Source: Saccharum officinarum
Taxonomy: Eukaryota; Streptophyta; Magnoliopsida; Poales; Poaceae
Assembly (NCBI GenBank): GCA_020631735.1
Contig: CM036201.1
Location: forward strand, 73,241,253-73,305,252
Length of the DNA stretch: 64,000 nt
Reading direction: 5' to 3'
Both the position numbers and the translations under genes were made by a program. The notes under the pieces were generated by a model, which did no database searches, was not told the origin of the DNA, and worked only from the letters and a program-made list of their open reading frames with translations. This document shows, piece after piece, positions 45,890 through 57,929 of this stretch (the first letter of the stretch is position 1; each line of letters begins with the position of its first letter).

Positions 45890-48240
45890 AGACTCAAATT
45901 GAGTATATTTAGATAAAGGTTTTGTAGAAGAACATTTTCCATACTGATGAGGTGAAACATTTTGTTTTTGTCACATGGGACAATGTTATTGTTTCGATTT
46001 AGAGATAAACATTCCACGTCCACAAGAAAAAGTGTTCAAGTTGAAGAGAATAACTTTCAGATTATGAACAGAAAATTGTTCTGGTGGACTGTTCTAGATT
46101 CACAAGAAAAATGTTCTAGCTTTTAAACAAAAATGATTCAGGTTCAAAAGGAAAAAATGTTTTAGCTCATCAAGAAAATGGTGTTAAGTAAGCAAAAGCT
46201 CCGGCTTTACCAGACAAATATTCAGAAAAACAAACAAAAAATAAAAAAAGGAAAGGGAAAAGTTCACACAATGGAGAAAGATTAATGAAAAGAAAAAACT
46301 TAATAACCCATTTAAACACCACACTATTTGGCTAAACATATATATACATATGGACCGTATTAATAAACACATAACATAATTGAAACACATGGTATAATTT
46401 TGAAGGTGGAATGGAACAAATGATTTTTAGTGAAAGGGAACTATACTAACTAGTATAGTGCCCATGCTAATGCCACGGTTTTATTTCAAGGATACACATG
46501 AAAACAACCAAACAATAATATTCTTTTCATAGTTCCATTTCACACAATTGTATATGACCGTGTGTTTCATCTAGAAAACACTTATGCATAACAAAGGCAT
46601 AATAAAGTTATGTCTCGCCTCAACCATCTAATTTACAATATGCTTAATACAAGCACTACTCATGCCAAATATCTACTCCACGATGAACATTTTTTTTAGG
46701 TTGCAGTTATAGGCTCATGTTAAATTTTCAAAAACAAGCTTTGCTTGACAGATCTTATGTCAAAGCATCAAAGTGAAACTAAGCTTCCACATCTTGCTAC
46801 ACTTCTACTACAGAAAGCACGCATCCAATCTTAGCACAAGAAAATGCTAAGGATATACAAGGAAGCTCATCTAGATGTTCTTATGATACATGATGCAAAT
46901 GCAATGCTAAAATGGACGGGGTTCAGCTCAAGATCAAGAAGCACTTAGAAGGGTTCAAATAAATTCTTGAAAAAAAATCAAAGAACCCTAGGAAGTGGGA
47001 AAATTTGGGGGAAATCCAAAATCAGAGGTGCTCGTGAGGGGATTGGATGAGTTGATGGCCAAGAAGTATTCTTACATGTCCTAGCACCGATTTGCCCCAA
47101 ATCTCGTCCAAAACGCAAGAATGAAAAATCCCAAAATAGCTCCGAAAAGGACAGAAAAAGATAAAATACTGATTTGGAGAAAGGAACAAGTGGAGCATGA
47201 ATTTGATCCTTGGATTAACCCAAGATGTCAGTTTACAAGTTACTCCTAACTAAATCAAATCTAAGATGGCAAAAAGCTCAAGAACAAGGGCCACTCCTCT
47301 CTCTCTAACCCTAGCCTCCTCTCAACACCACACAAATGAGAGGGAGGATAGCTGCCCAACCAGCCCCTTCACATATATATGCATAGCAGATAGTTCCATT
47401 AGGAAATTTGAAACCCCTTCACACAGATAGTAGTCAAAATTCAGCATTGTCTTCATTCAAATCCTGCATCATTTTTTGTTAAAAAAAATCAGGAAAACAT
47501 ATTCTGAATATAATCACTAAACAGGAGCAAATAAACTTTTAGGGTGGCTGAATACTTTAACCATGTGGAGAAATCCAAAAAAAAACTCAAATTGAGCACC
47601 TAATATTTTTTCAGCAATCTCGTCCAATCAAGCAACACTTGCTTTGTCTCTGAACCAAAATGGTAAAGCAGAGTTACTGGCAGACCACCGGAGGACTTCT
47701 ACTTCCTTTTTCTTCCATAAGATATTGAAAATTAAAGGTGGATCCTTAAACCAGGGTCCATATCTGGAATGTTTTACGGAATTCTTAACTGTATATTGAA
47801 GAATGGCATGCAATTTTTATTTGGTACAATCATACAGTTCCCATTTAGGTATCAATGTATCTGATGCAAGCAGGTATATTTTTGTAAGGAAAAAACTGCT
47901 CTATGTGAAACTTTCTTCCTTTTCTACCTTTTTCTGCAAAATAATATTGATAAAGAGACAATATGATCATAGCCTGATCCTTGTAGATGGCATGGGGTTC
48001 ATGCCATCTGGTGGCTTGACAGAACAGAACAACATACTATAAAATGGTAAGCCTTAATTGGAGATAATGGAAATACCTCTCCCTCTTTAGCTAGTGCAAT
48101 TGAATGCCAACCTCCAGAGTACGTACTGTCAGCCTACAATTATAAGCTGCAGAAGTAGAACAAGTGAGAAATCAGGAAACCATTGTGATGATAAAATAAT
48201 TAATTTATCAGCAAGCAGTGGCGCCCTGATGTTAATAGGC
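45890..48240. other. intergenic, no gene recognised
   Basis: AT-rich sequence. From 46020 to 46190 there is a degenerate CAAGAAAAATGTTC-like repetition. Around 47280-47400 the minus strand shows TATATATGTGAAGG followed by AGGCTAGGGTTAGAGAGAG, resembling a promoter and leader of a retroelement or dead gene. No coding domain follows. Confidence 0.4.
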
Positions 48241-48269
48241 TACATCCCAGTCAAACAACCACCAAGTAC

Positions 48270-48780
48270 CTGATGCTCTCTGTTTGCACTATCATACTGA
48301 ACTTCTATCCGGTTCTGTAACCTCTGTAGGCATTCTTCCTGAAACACGCTAAAGAAAATATGTTAACTATGAATAAAACTTCACTATCCTGCAGTGTACA
48401 GTTAAACCCAAATTCATCAAATTACTTCAGTTAAAAAGGCACTGAAGTGAATTAACAGAGTCAGCAATTTTGACGCAGGTGGTGCAGAAGCAATGCGAGA
48501 TTCAGAGGAGGGTCTGAAGTTCAGGATGAATTCAGGGGGGCTAAACAGTGAGATATTTCAAGTTTCATTGACAGGGTCGAGAATCTGGCACTGCTTCAGA
48601 ACCGCAAAAGCATACTGGGAATCAAATCAAATCGTAAAGAAATAGACGAATCCCACCTGCACAGGCGTCAAATCGAAGGAGAGGCGCGCATCGCTGTCCC
48701 TCCTCTGCGCGCAGACGCAGGAGAGTCCGACGCAGGATAGGCACCCCGTTGACTTGCCCTTCTCCACCTCCACGAGGCCT
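48270..48780 (-). pseudogene. ELMO-domain protein gene fragment
   Basis: Two exon-like pieces on the minus strand. About 48780-48657 ends GCLSCVGLSCVCAQRR then DSDARLSFDLTPVQ, before a GTGGGA donor. 48338-48270 reads EECLQRLQNRIEVQYDSANR then EHQ, between TTTCAG and GTACTT. The order and motif (LTPxQEExLxxLxxRIEVxxDSxxxEHQ) match the segment at the start of plant ELMO/CED-12 domain proteins. The following ELMO core is not found and an in-frame stop precedes the first piece, so this is a fragment or pseudogene. Confidence 0.55.
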
Positions 48781-49097
48781 CCCTGTGCGTGGAGCACGAC
48801 CTACATTCGCGCTCCTCCATCTCGGCCGCCTTCGCCTAGAGCGTGCTCCGCCGCAGCGGCCTGGACGACTCGGGTCCGGGGCTGACCCTCCTCTTCTTCT
48901 CCGTCGCCGCCGCCTCCGTGGGCGTCGCGGGCTCGGTCTCCTCAGCGGCGGCGGCAGGGACGGCCAGCACGACGCCGTCGGGGCTTGAGTTTAGGGATGG
49001 ATCGTTCTCGTCCCCGTTGCCGTCCCCGCGCGTCGCTTCTTGGGGCGCCTCCCCGCGGCGTCCCGCGGCGAGGTGTGGGCGTGTGGCGAGTCACAGA

Positions 49098-49700
49098 CAG
49101 GGTTTTTTTTACCGTCCGGTCACCCGAACCGCCGGCGTCCGGTTCCGGGTTACCGGTAACCGGTGAATTTGAATTTGAACGTGCCTTCGGTTCGGTTTGT
49201 CACTGGTTTACCGGGCGGTTTGGAGCGGGGTAACCGCTCGGTTTGAGCGGTTTACCGTTCGGTTTGAGTTTGGAATTTTCTTTTTTCTTTTTTTTTAAAC
49301 TTCTATACGTATAAATAAATACTAAACGAACTCGAATTTGAAAAAAATTTACAACATTGGCTTCTATAAATCATGAACTATTTTTAGGAATTTTTTCAGC
49401 ATTTTTTGTTTTTTTCAAATTTTAAATTTGAATTTGGGGGCCTTAACGGGCTAGGACCGGGATTTTTTTAAAACTTCTATACGTATAAATAAATACTAAA
49501 TGAACTCGAATTTGAAAAAATTTTACACCATTGGCTTCTATAAATCATGAACTATTTTTAGAAATTTTTTCAGCATTTTTTTTCAAATTTTAAATTTGAA
49601 TTTGGGGAATACCTAACCGGACCGGACCGGAACCGGTCCGGCCCGGTTAGGCCGGTAACCGCGGTAAACCGCGGTTTACCGAGCGGTTTTTTTAACCCTG
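49098..49700. mobile_element. hAT-like non-autonomous element, 603 bp, with 8-bp TSD
   Basis: Flanked by GTCACAGA (49090-49097, 49701-49708). The ends CAGGGTTTTTTTTACCG and CAGGGTTAAAAAAACCG are inverted repeats. CCGGT/ACCGG-rich subterminal zones surround an internal ~140-bp direct duplication (about 49296-49440 and 49470-49605). Confidence 0.9.
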
Positions 49701-49708
49701 GTCACAGA

Positions 49709-50757
49709 CTGGGAGGGGAGGGGAGGTGAGAGGAGGATGATGTTTCATTTTTTTCGAGAAAAAGAAAAGGACAAGCCACGAATCGAACCCTGGCCGATGG
49801 GCAGGGGGCGGGGCCGTGGCCGCGTGAGGCGCGTTTGAAGCCTCGCGTGATGAGGCGGAGGCGCGTGCAGGGAGGCTGCGTGACAGCGTGAGAAGCCTGA
49901 GGGCGCGGGGTGAGAAGCCGCACCACACATCGAACCGTAGCGATTTTGATGTTTTATTAGCTCTCGATCTCGACGACAACGAATTTGTATGTGTATTTTT
50001 CTAAGTACACGATAGTTAAAGACCCTTAGCGGGTAATGTTTTTCTGGGAAGATCTAGTATAATTTTGATTAGTCCATTATAGAAGAGATAAGCACCCAGA
50101 TGTAGCAGCTAGATAGGTTACATTTTCCAAGACAGCCAGAAATACCATACGTTATTATATATGTGACCGGAATGCATCACGTGACATTTTGTGGAACATT
50201 TTTCTTTTACACGTGTTTTCTTCTGTTTGGCTCGGCTGCGAGCGCCACCTGCGAGCTGTGATCAACGACATGGGATGAGCTGGCACGGATCGTGACGAGG
50301 ACAGTGAACAAGCTGTGGTCGAGGTAGCAAAAGAAATGCTTAAATGACACAAACAACAGAAGTCAGACAAATCATTCACTATGACAATCACAAATGTCCA
50401 TGACTGACAGATGAATAGAACATGAATTTTAAGACAAACAATCCAGAACGACCTGTGATTGAAACGATCAAAGCAAAAGCAGGAGAGACTAGCAAGGAGC
50501 AACACAAGTGAAAAGCACATGCTGCAGATATCAAAGCAGTTCGCTGCGTAGGTTGAAGGTTTTCACTATGACAAATTTCCATTGATTGATCGAGTAAACC
50601 ATTAATTTTCATGTTCAGATATACAAAGCATCAAGCACATGTTGCAGATTTTGACGCCAGTATCGAGGAACCCTGCTCACGGGCTCTACGATTTGGATAT
50701 CAGTTAAGGGTCCCTCGTTCTACTCGGAAATGATATGCAGGAGATCTGGGTTCCTAA
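49709..50757. other. intergenic, no gene recognised
   Basis: GC-rich at first, where the minus strand carries a tRNA-like GGTTCGATTCG box near 49783 but no cloverleaf. It becomes AT-rich after 49970. No coding domain. Confidence 0.45.
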
Positions 50758-51176
50758 GGCTATCCGCACTTATGGACCTCTATATTCATCCTCTATACGT
50801 CTTAGTCAGCAAGATTCTCTCTTCTATACTCAATTCTTCCGCACCCATACATCCTCTATATCATCCTCTATCCACTATGGGACCCACTTGTCACTTTATC
50901 TAAATATATCCATGTGTGATCTAGTTTTGAAGGATTTATTGAGACGAATTTAATGGTGCAATCGAAATTTAATTTGGATTTTTGGTTTGTGAGTTATAGC
51001 ATTTTTTCCTTTGTTTAGCTAGTGGGGCCCGCCACTGTCCACTATAGAGTAAACACTGTACTACTCTAAATATAGAGTGAGAGAAAGGATATAGTATCGT
51101 TTTAGAGTACCCAGTGCAGCAGTTTTTACTCTATATTCATACTCTAAAACTTTAGAGTATGCCACTGCGGTCGGTC
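50758..51176. mobile_element. Tourist-like MITE, 419 bp (second copy of 8618-9056)
   Basis: Ends GGCTATCCGCA and GACCGACCGCA (inverted) between TAA duplications (50755-50757, 51177-51179). Long stretches are identical to 8618-9056. Confidence 0.88.
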
Positions 51177-51179
51177 TAA

Positions 51180-51553
51180 GGCCCGTCTCAGTCGAGGTTT
51201 TATCATCCAGTTTTTAACGTGTCTATATTTTAGAAACAGTGTAAAAAAGTTTTATCTCTATTAAACTATCTCTATTCATATGAAACTTTTATCATCTCTC
51301 TTTATCAGTATGATGTCACATCAGTATATTTAATACATATAAAACTCTGATAAAACCTCATTGAGACTGACCTAGCAAGACGAGACACCCAAAAGAAAAG
51401 ATTGATTTCAAAGCTTCCAACATTTTAGCAACACCTGCATACTAATGAACCACCAGACTCCCTGATCGATCAAACAATCCTTCAATTGATTAAGAAAAAC
51501 TCAATAAAGACAAATGAAACAGACCAGAATATCGGGATTACAAGTGAGACTAT
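51180..51553. other. intergenic, nothing recognised
   Basis: AT-rich. A segment from about 51180 to 51375 ends with TGAGACTGACC resembling its start GTCTCAGTC, possibly another worn MITE. Confidence 0.35.
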
Positions 51554-51682
51554 GGCCCCGTTCGGCTAGGCTGATAAGCCGGCTGAAAAACACTGTTGAC
51601 TGATTTGTTGTGAGAGAAAAATACTGTTTCAGCTAAAAAAAACAAGCTGAAAAAGACGGATTATAAGCCAGATAAACCGGCT
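51554..51682. mobile_element. short MITE, GGCCCCGTTCGGCT end
   Basis: It starts GGCCCCGTTCGGCTAGGCTG and ends GATTATAAGCCAGATAAACCGG, with CTAT on both sides. The core GAAAAACACTGTTGACTGATTT is typical of a common grass MITE. Confidence 0.5.
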
Positions 51683-51689
51683 CTATATA

Positions 51690-51932
51690 GGCCCTGTTTA
51701 GTTGTCATGCAAACCCAAAATATTTCCTCTTTCACCTATCACATCGAATCTTTCGACGCATGCATGGAGCATTAAATGTAGATAAAAAAGATAACTAATT
51801 GCATAGTTTGTCTGTAAATGTCGAGATAAATATTTTGAGCCTAGTTAGTTCATGATTGGACAAATTTTGCCAAATAACAACGAAAGATGTTGCAGTAACT
51901 TTTCACCTACTTTTTGCGAAGTGAACACACCC
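51690..51932. mobile_element. Tourist-like MITE with ATA target duplication
   Basis: Ends GGCCCTGTTTAGTTG and GGGTGTGTTCACTTCG (inverted), flanked by ATA (51687-51689, 51933-51935). Same subfamily as 9871-10114. Confidence 0.8.
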
Positions 51933-51945
51933 ATAGTAACTAATT

Positions 51946-52590
51946 TTATGACATCTGAAACAACAGAGCCAGCAAGCTCGCTAGGCTATAGTATCTGGCC
52001 TCAATCAAAGCGTTGCCTTCCATGACCAGGCCGCGAGCAAGGATCGTTGGATCGTCGGTGCCCTCGCCAAATTCCAAAAGAACATGGAGTTCCTCTCCTT
52101 CCCGTCGCGTCGTCTCGGTGTTGATGTTGGATCCCTGGACCACCTCCCCAATCCTCCCCGTCTTCCTCTCCTGGTCCTCGTCCTCGTCCTCGTAGAAATC
52201 TGAACGACGGACGTACATTCATTCTTTCTCCTACGTACCCTACTTCTTTCTCCCCTTTGACTTCATCCTCTTCCACGTCCGTGGAATCACTGGCCGTAGA
52301 ATCACCGCTTGTGGAAGAATCACTGGATGTAGAAGTAGAATCATCGCTGGTGGAAGAATCACTGACTGTAGAGGTAGAATCACCGCTTGTGGAATCGCCC
52401 GCAGCTGCTCATTCACGTTTGCTGCCAGAGTCCCTTCGCCGTCACCGCCGGCGCCAGCCACCACAGCGTCAGCGTGCTTCTCGCCGGGCGCCGGCTCTCC
52501 CTCCCTCCTCTTGGAGGTGCGCCCCTCCGACGGAACCTCCACACCCCCGGTGGCCGCATCCACTTCCGCCTTCCTTTTGGTGCAGCACGC
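51946..52590 (-). CDS. uncharacterised ORFs, acidic/Ser-Thr-rich
   Basis: No homolog recognised. A frame starting MKACCTKRKAEVDAATGG (about 52590) runs to 52240. In the adjacent frame, 52407-52260 encodes an Asp/Ser/Thr repeat (units like SDSSTSGDSTS, about 36 bp at DNA level) leading into VEEDEVKGEKE. A third frame at 52218-51946 encodes DFYEDEDEDQERKTGRIGEV and continues to ALLFQMS-stop. An intron or indels could link them into one protein. It lies head to head with the pseudouridine synthase gene, with about 350 bp between likely starts. It could equally be non-coding GC-rich sequence. Confidence 0.3.
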
Positions 52591-52946
52591 CTTCATCGGG
52601 CCCTCAGCGACCGACGCCGCCGCCTCCGACGACAACCCCTGAAAACCAAACCACTGGCCATCGCAAGATCTGACCGACCGCCGGCCACTCGTGGCCTCTC
52701 CGTGCGTGTGACTCTTCGCTTGATTCGAATTGCAAGCTGGATCGATGGAGATGTGGATGGGAGGAGGCGGCGGTGCCCTCTCTCCCGTTATAAAGGTGGC
52801 ACCGCACACAACCCTAGCGAGGACATGCTCCGGTCGGACTCGGCCCGCGAGTCGAAACGGAGAAAAGGGTGAAGTTCTTGAAAAAAACGGCGGCCCGCGG
52901 GTCGACCGAAAACAATACGGACCACTAGTGGCCTACGCCCTGCGGG

Positions 52947-55900
52947 ATGCTGTGCGGCGGCCGCCGCCGTCCGGGGCCGTGGCGGTGGCCGGCGGCGCTG
53001 CGGCGGCTGTCCCGGCTGGCGCCGCCGGCGCCTGCGGCTGCCGACCCGGTGGTGGTCCGGGTGGACGCCAGCAACGTCGCGCGCTTGGGGGCGCCCAAGC
53101 CCGGGCCGAGGCCGCGGCAGCTGCTCTCGCTGCCGCCGTTCCCCGCAGGGCCGGACCCTCTTCCGGGAAGGAAGGCGGCGCCGCGTCGCGTGACGGCGGT
53201 GAGCTGGGTGAAGCACTATTTCGCCGACGTGCCGCAGGAGGCTGTGCAGGCGCACTTCAACAGGAGAATGGTATCTCTCTTCCCCTTTTTGGACTGGGCG
53301 ACTGGCATTCCTAACCGTTGCAGCTTTGATTCAATGGTCACATTGTTCTTTCGATTAGTATTGATTCAGAATTCTTCGACTACTGATGTTATACCATAAT
53401 TTAATCAATTGCTTGTTTCAGTTACTTGCATCAGAACTTGCCAACCTTTTCCGAAAAGGAAAAAGTCTAAATAACCCCTGAACTATAGACCCTGAAACAC
53501 ATAACCCTCTGAACTATGAAACGGTTTAATTTACCCCCTGAACTATCCAAAACCGTCTATTTTACCCTCTGGGCGGTTTTTGACGGTGGTTTGCTACAGT
53601 AACATCGGGGTTGCTACAGTATCGTCGGTTTTGTCTTTTTATTTATTTTCGCTGAATATTTGAAAAATCATAGTAAATCACAGAAAAATCATAAAATATA
53701 AAATCTAATTTTGTTAGACTCCACATGAGTAGATCTACACAGTGAACATATAATATGGTACGCTTTAGTACAAATTTTTTGCTGTAACTTTAGTCTAAAT
53801 TGGATTTTTCAATTAATATAAAGCTACAGCAAAAACTTTGTACTAAAGTGTACCGTATTATATATTCACTGTGTAGATCTACTCATGTGGAGTCCAACAA
53901 AATTAGATTTTCTATTTTATGATTTTTCTGTGATTTACTATGATTTTTCAAATATTCAGCGAAAATAAATAAAAAAGACAAAACCACTATTACTGTAGAA
54001 AATCTACTGTTACTGTAGCAAAACCGCCGTCGAAAACCGCCCAGAGGGTAAAATAGACGGTTTTGGATACTTCAGGGGGTAAATTAGACCGTTTCATAGT
54101 TCAGAGGGTTATGTGTTCCAGGGTCCATAGTTCAGGGGGTTATTTAGACTTTTTCCTTTTCTGATAAGAGCAACAGAGCTTCTTTGATATGCCTTTGCCA
54201 GAATGGTTGTATCTTCATAGGATCAGTTGAACACATATAACTTTCCTGAGTTAATGTCATAGCAGCCTGCACAACCTGTAGCTGTGGTCATCTTTGGTTC
54301 AGCATCTAATATAAAAACTACATGCTATTCAGGTTTTCTCTGAGTGCTCTGATCACGAGGTTTCAGCTGACAGCATTCGAACTCAGAATCATCATCTGAA
54401 AAAGGTGCCAGTGAAGTGTTTGCTCTATAATTCTTTTTGCATGGCGTTGTTGTTGTACTTTGTGAATAAAGTAAATATGGTCCTCAGTTTATTGCAGATT
54501 AAACATAATGATGCTATGGAGCCTGGAATGAGAATTCACCTTCCTGTTTCAGTGGCTGAGGGTGAGATAAAAAAGCGTTATGAGACCATTCCGACTGCCA
54601 CGCTGCATCCTAATAAAGATGAGATTGAGTACCTGAGGAGGCTTGTCATCCACAGGGTAATTTTGTTTGTAGGTTGTATTGCTAATTTTCATGGACATAT
54701 ATAGGCTACACGACTCCTGCATTAATAGAGAAAACGTTGTTTCCGTGGATAATTGGCCTCTGTATGTCAGTATTCCCCAACTTGGACATATATAGTATTT
54801 TGATATGAAATAAATGAATACATCAATCTGTCTGCATATCTGTTAACTAGAAAAGACTATTCATGATTTGTTAAGCTTGTATGTTGATAAAGGTGTCAGC
54901 TTGTCATCATTTTACTGCTTTTACTGCTTTCGTTTTACATGATCATCATTTTAATGTTTCAGATTTTACTGCTTTGTATTACTATTACATGATTCAGGTT
55001 GAACACAATAAGCTAAAGCTTTTCAATCACAGGACTCTGCTATATTGGTGCTTAATAAGCCCCCCAAAGTGCCCATGAAAGGACATTTGCCAGTACATAA
55101 CAGCATGGATGTGCTTGCAGCAGCAGCACTGTCATATGGAAACGAAGAGGGTCCAAAGTTGGTGAGCTCACGAGTTGTTTCTGTTTGACTTTTGGTCACT
55201 GTGTATAATCTTAGGGTCTCTGAAGTTCTCTTTCCCTGTGGCTTGTGAGCTCAGGTCCATCGACTGGACAGAGAAAGCAGCGGGTTGATTTTGATGGGCA
55301 GAACAAAAGAAAGCTTTACTCGGCTGCACTGGCTTTTCACTAGTGTAAATTTAGCTAAAACATCTTCTCAGGTAATCAACATTCCTCGATTACTAACATG
55401 CCATGTTCCGTCTAAATTATTGTGATGAATTTACCTTTTCTGATTGCTGCATACTAACTAATATCTTGCATTATTGGCATATTCAGACATGGAATAAAGC
55501 CTGTGAAGCATACGTGCAGAAGTATTGGGCACTAGTCATTGGTACTCCTAAAGAAAGGGAAGGTGTTATAGCTGCTCCTATTTCAAAAGTATTTTCTGAT
55601 TTATTTGTTAGCTATTACTTGCAACATAAAACAATAAATGATCCCATGTAGGTTAACTTCTTATGCTCCAATCTTTTCACTTAAATCAAACCGGATTTTC
55701 TGATTCAGGTACTTCTCGATGACGGGAAAGCTGAGAGGGTTATTCTGGCACATCCTTCTGGCATAGATGGTGCACAAGAGGCAGTAACAGAGTATCGGGT
55801 GATGGGACCAACTATTAATGGGTGCTCATGGATCGAGCTACGCCCATTGACTGGGCGGAAGCACCAGGTATCCTCATAATGTTTGGATTTTGTTTGTGCT

Positions 55901-56416
55901 ACATTTCTGCAAAATGTGTGGAGATGATCTACACTTTAGTATATCCTATCATGCCTTTCATTTTTCTTGGAAACATGAAAAAAAATTCATTACATACATT
56001 GCATAGGATTGGACATTTTCAACTATATGTTCTGTTTGCAGCTCCGAGTCCACTGTGCTGAAGGCCTTGGCACTCCCATTGTCGGGGATTACAAATATGG
56101 TTGGTTTGTGCACCAAACGTGGAAGCAAAATCCCCAGCCTGACTTTGAACCGTTTACTGGAGAGCCATACAAGCTGAGGCGGCCAGAAGGCTTGGAGATT
56201 CAGAAGGGCAGTGTTCTTTCAAAAGTCCCTTTGCTACACCTGCATTGCCGGGAGATGGTCATCCCCAACATTGCAAAGTTCCTGAGCAGCACCGGAGAAT
56301 GGCACAAAAATGGCGCCCCATGGGCCGAGGAGAAGCCCAACCTCCTAAGATTCGTCTCACCGATGCCTCCACACATGAAAATTAGTTGGAATATAATGTC
56401 TTCATACCTGGTGTAG
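52947..56416 (+). CDS. RluA-family RNA pseudouridine synthase, probably mitochondrial
   Basis: Eight exons, all phase 0 with GT-AG introns: 52947-53270, 54333-54404, 54498-54656, 55033-55161, 55255-55371, 55487-55588, 55709-55867 and 56042-56416. Total 1437 nt, 478 residues. The catalytic motif HRLDRESSGLILMGRT has its active-site Asp at residue 233. VLNKPPKVPMKGH and RPLTGRKHQLRVHCA are further RluA-type motifs around the active site. The family isomerises uridine to pseudouridine in structured RNA. The first ~33 residues are Arg/Ala/Pro-rich without acidic residues, as in a mitochondrial presequence. Length and layout resemble Arabidopsis mitochondrial pseudouridine synthases 3/4. Intron 1 carries a foldback MITE. 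No frameshifts. The start is the first methionine giving this presequence; target RNA unknown. Confidence 0.92.
53453..54161. mobile_element. foldback MITE in intron 1 of the pseudouridine synthase gene
   Basis: Two ~330-bp arms form a nearly perfect inverted repeat: GAAAAGGAAAAAGTCTAAAT at the left and its complement at the right, pairing to a loop near 53800. Arms contain the CCCCTGAACTAT motif common to plant foldback/Mutator-like elements. No clear TSD was found. The RNA would form a very long hairpin. Confidence 0.85.
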
Positions 56417-56419
56417 TCT

Positions 56420-56718
56420 CTGTACTTTTGCTTGCATCCTTCTCTTTTCTAGCTTCTCATGTTAACCCCAAGTTCCATATAGATATAGTGCTGCTTAGGT
56501 AGTGTAGTTGTTTGTTCAAGATTCTGAGATTGTAGCCACCATTTCTGAATCAATGCGCAACACTATTGATGTGAGTATAAATCATTTTCCGAGAGTATAT
56601 GTTTGTCCGTTGCAAACTCCTAGATATATGAAGTTGCTGGCAAGCACATTTTAATCACTGAAATTTACAATCTAGCACTACACTACTGCTAATACTGTTA
56701 TTGAACTGTGTTAGCGTA
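56420..56718. other. tail-to-tail spacer between two genes
   Basis: 3' flank of the pseudouridine synthase gene (+) and of the PPR gene (-). AT-rich, with no strong poly(A) signal identified. Confidence 0.4.
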
Positions 56719-57901
56719 TCAGTAGTAGTTCCAGAAAACTTGTTTTCTCCTATGCTGCTTCCTGAGGTAGACGCCGAGCAGCTTGTAGTACGTCCACCGC
56801 CGCTTCCTGGCGGTGGCCTCCAGCAACACCTCGGAGCTGGCGTGGAAGCCGCCCTTGCCGAACGCCTCGAACACGATGGCATCCGTGGCCACGACGGGCT
56901 CGGCGTTGCCGTCAAGCCGGTCAAACGCGAACGTCAGGTTCCGCGCGAGGCGGCGCTCGAGGTAGGCGTCGACGAAGCAGCCGTGCGTGACGAGGTCCGG
57001 CGCGACGCCGTCGCGGCGCATGTGGTCGGCGCTGAGGTGGAGGTCCCAGAACATGCACATCTTGGAGAAGGCTGCGGCGCGGATGTTGAAGGTGGTGAGG
57101 TCCGGCCGGAACCCGGCGGCCACCATCTCCAAGAACGCGCGCTGCAGGGACTTCATCTTGAAGTTGGCCGCGAAGGAGAGGAGGTACAGGTTCCAGAGCA
57201 GGTTGCCGGCCGTCGCGCCGTCGGAGGCCGGGCGTCGGCCACGAACGCGCCGAGGCTGTAGTACTTCTGCTGTGAGATGTACGCGGACGCCACGGCGCGG
57301 ATGACGCCACGGGTGATGAGCAGCCCGGTCTTCTTGTGCCGGCGGTAGGCCGCCTCCATCTGCGGGATGGTTCCGGCGGCCGCGTAGGCCCGGACGAAGG
57401 CGTCCCCGGTCGCGGCGTCGACGCGGAGGCCAAGGCGGCCCATTTCTAGCACGCGTCCTCCATGCGCGCGAGCTCGCCCGCGGCGCCGAGGCAGGAGACG
57501 GCGAGCGGGTAGAGCGCGCGCCCGCGCCGCGTCCCGCGGCCGAGAGCTCGCGCACGGCGAGTAGGATCTCGTCGAAGCGGCCGAGGCGCGCGTACGCCTG
57601 GAGGAGGCGCGGCGCCGCGGCGGGGAGGCACGGCGCGGCGGAGCTGTGCAGGAGCTGCGCCCAGAGGGACCGTGCCTCCGCAAAGTCCCCTGCCTCGGCC
57701 GCGCGCGACCATTAGGGCCGCCGCGTCCATGGCGTCCGGAGCGGCGGCTCTTAGACGGGGCACGGCAGCGGGACCCGAGGCGGAGTCTGCGCGCGCGTCG
57801 AGACCTGTCGAGCGGAGGACGGAGCAAGACGATGAGTGGATGAGGGGGAAGGAGAGGGTGCAGGAGGAAGCGCCCGACATGGTGGGAGTAGCAGCGAGCA
57901 C
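56719..57901 (-). pseudogene. pentatricopeptide-repeat (PPR) protein gene, frame-broken
   Basis: Intronless. Segments in successive frames read as one PPR protein. The N-terminus begins MLAATPTMSGASSCTLSF, Ser/Ala/Arg-rich as for organelle targeting. It is followed by [56 protein letters not shown] and [20 protein letters not shown]. The C-terminal frame from about 57240 gives [20 protein letters not shown] and [20 protein letters not shown]. Repeats of ~35 residues with [14 protein letters not shown] starts are typical of P-class PPR proteins, which bind organellar RNA. Frame changes near 57705, 57545, 57440 and 57240 break it. Given similar indels in the next gene, base-calling errors are as likely as true decay. 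Confidence 0.75.
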
Positions 57902-57929
57902 ATCTCATCGTCTCCACGGCTCAGTCCTC

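Noticed and set aside
49770..49800. tRNA-like T-arm box on the minus strand
   Set aside because: Only a GGTTCGATTCG box is present. No acceptor or anticodon arms and no box A upstream at tRNA or SINE spacing.
52257..52673. Plus-strand ORF with VESLVEES repeats
   Set aside because: It is the antisense reading of the Asp/Ser/Thr repeat; neither strand has recognised homology.
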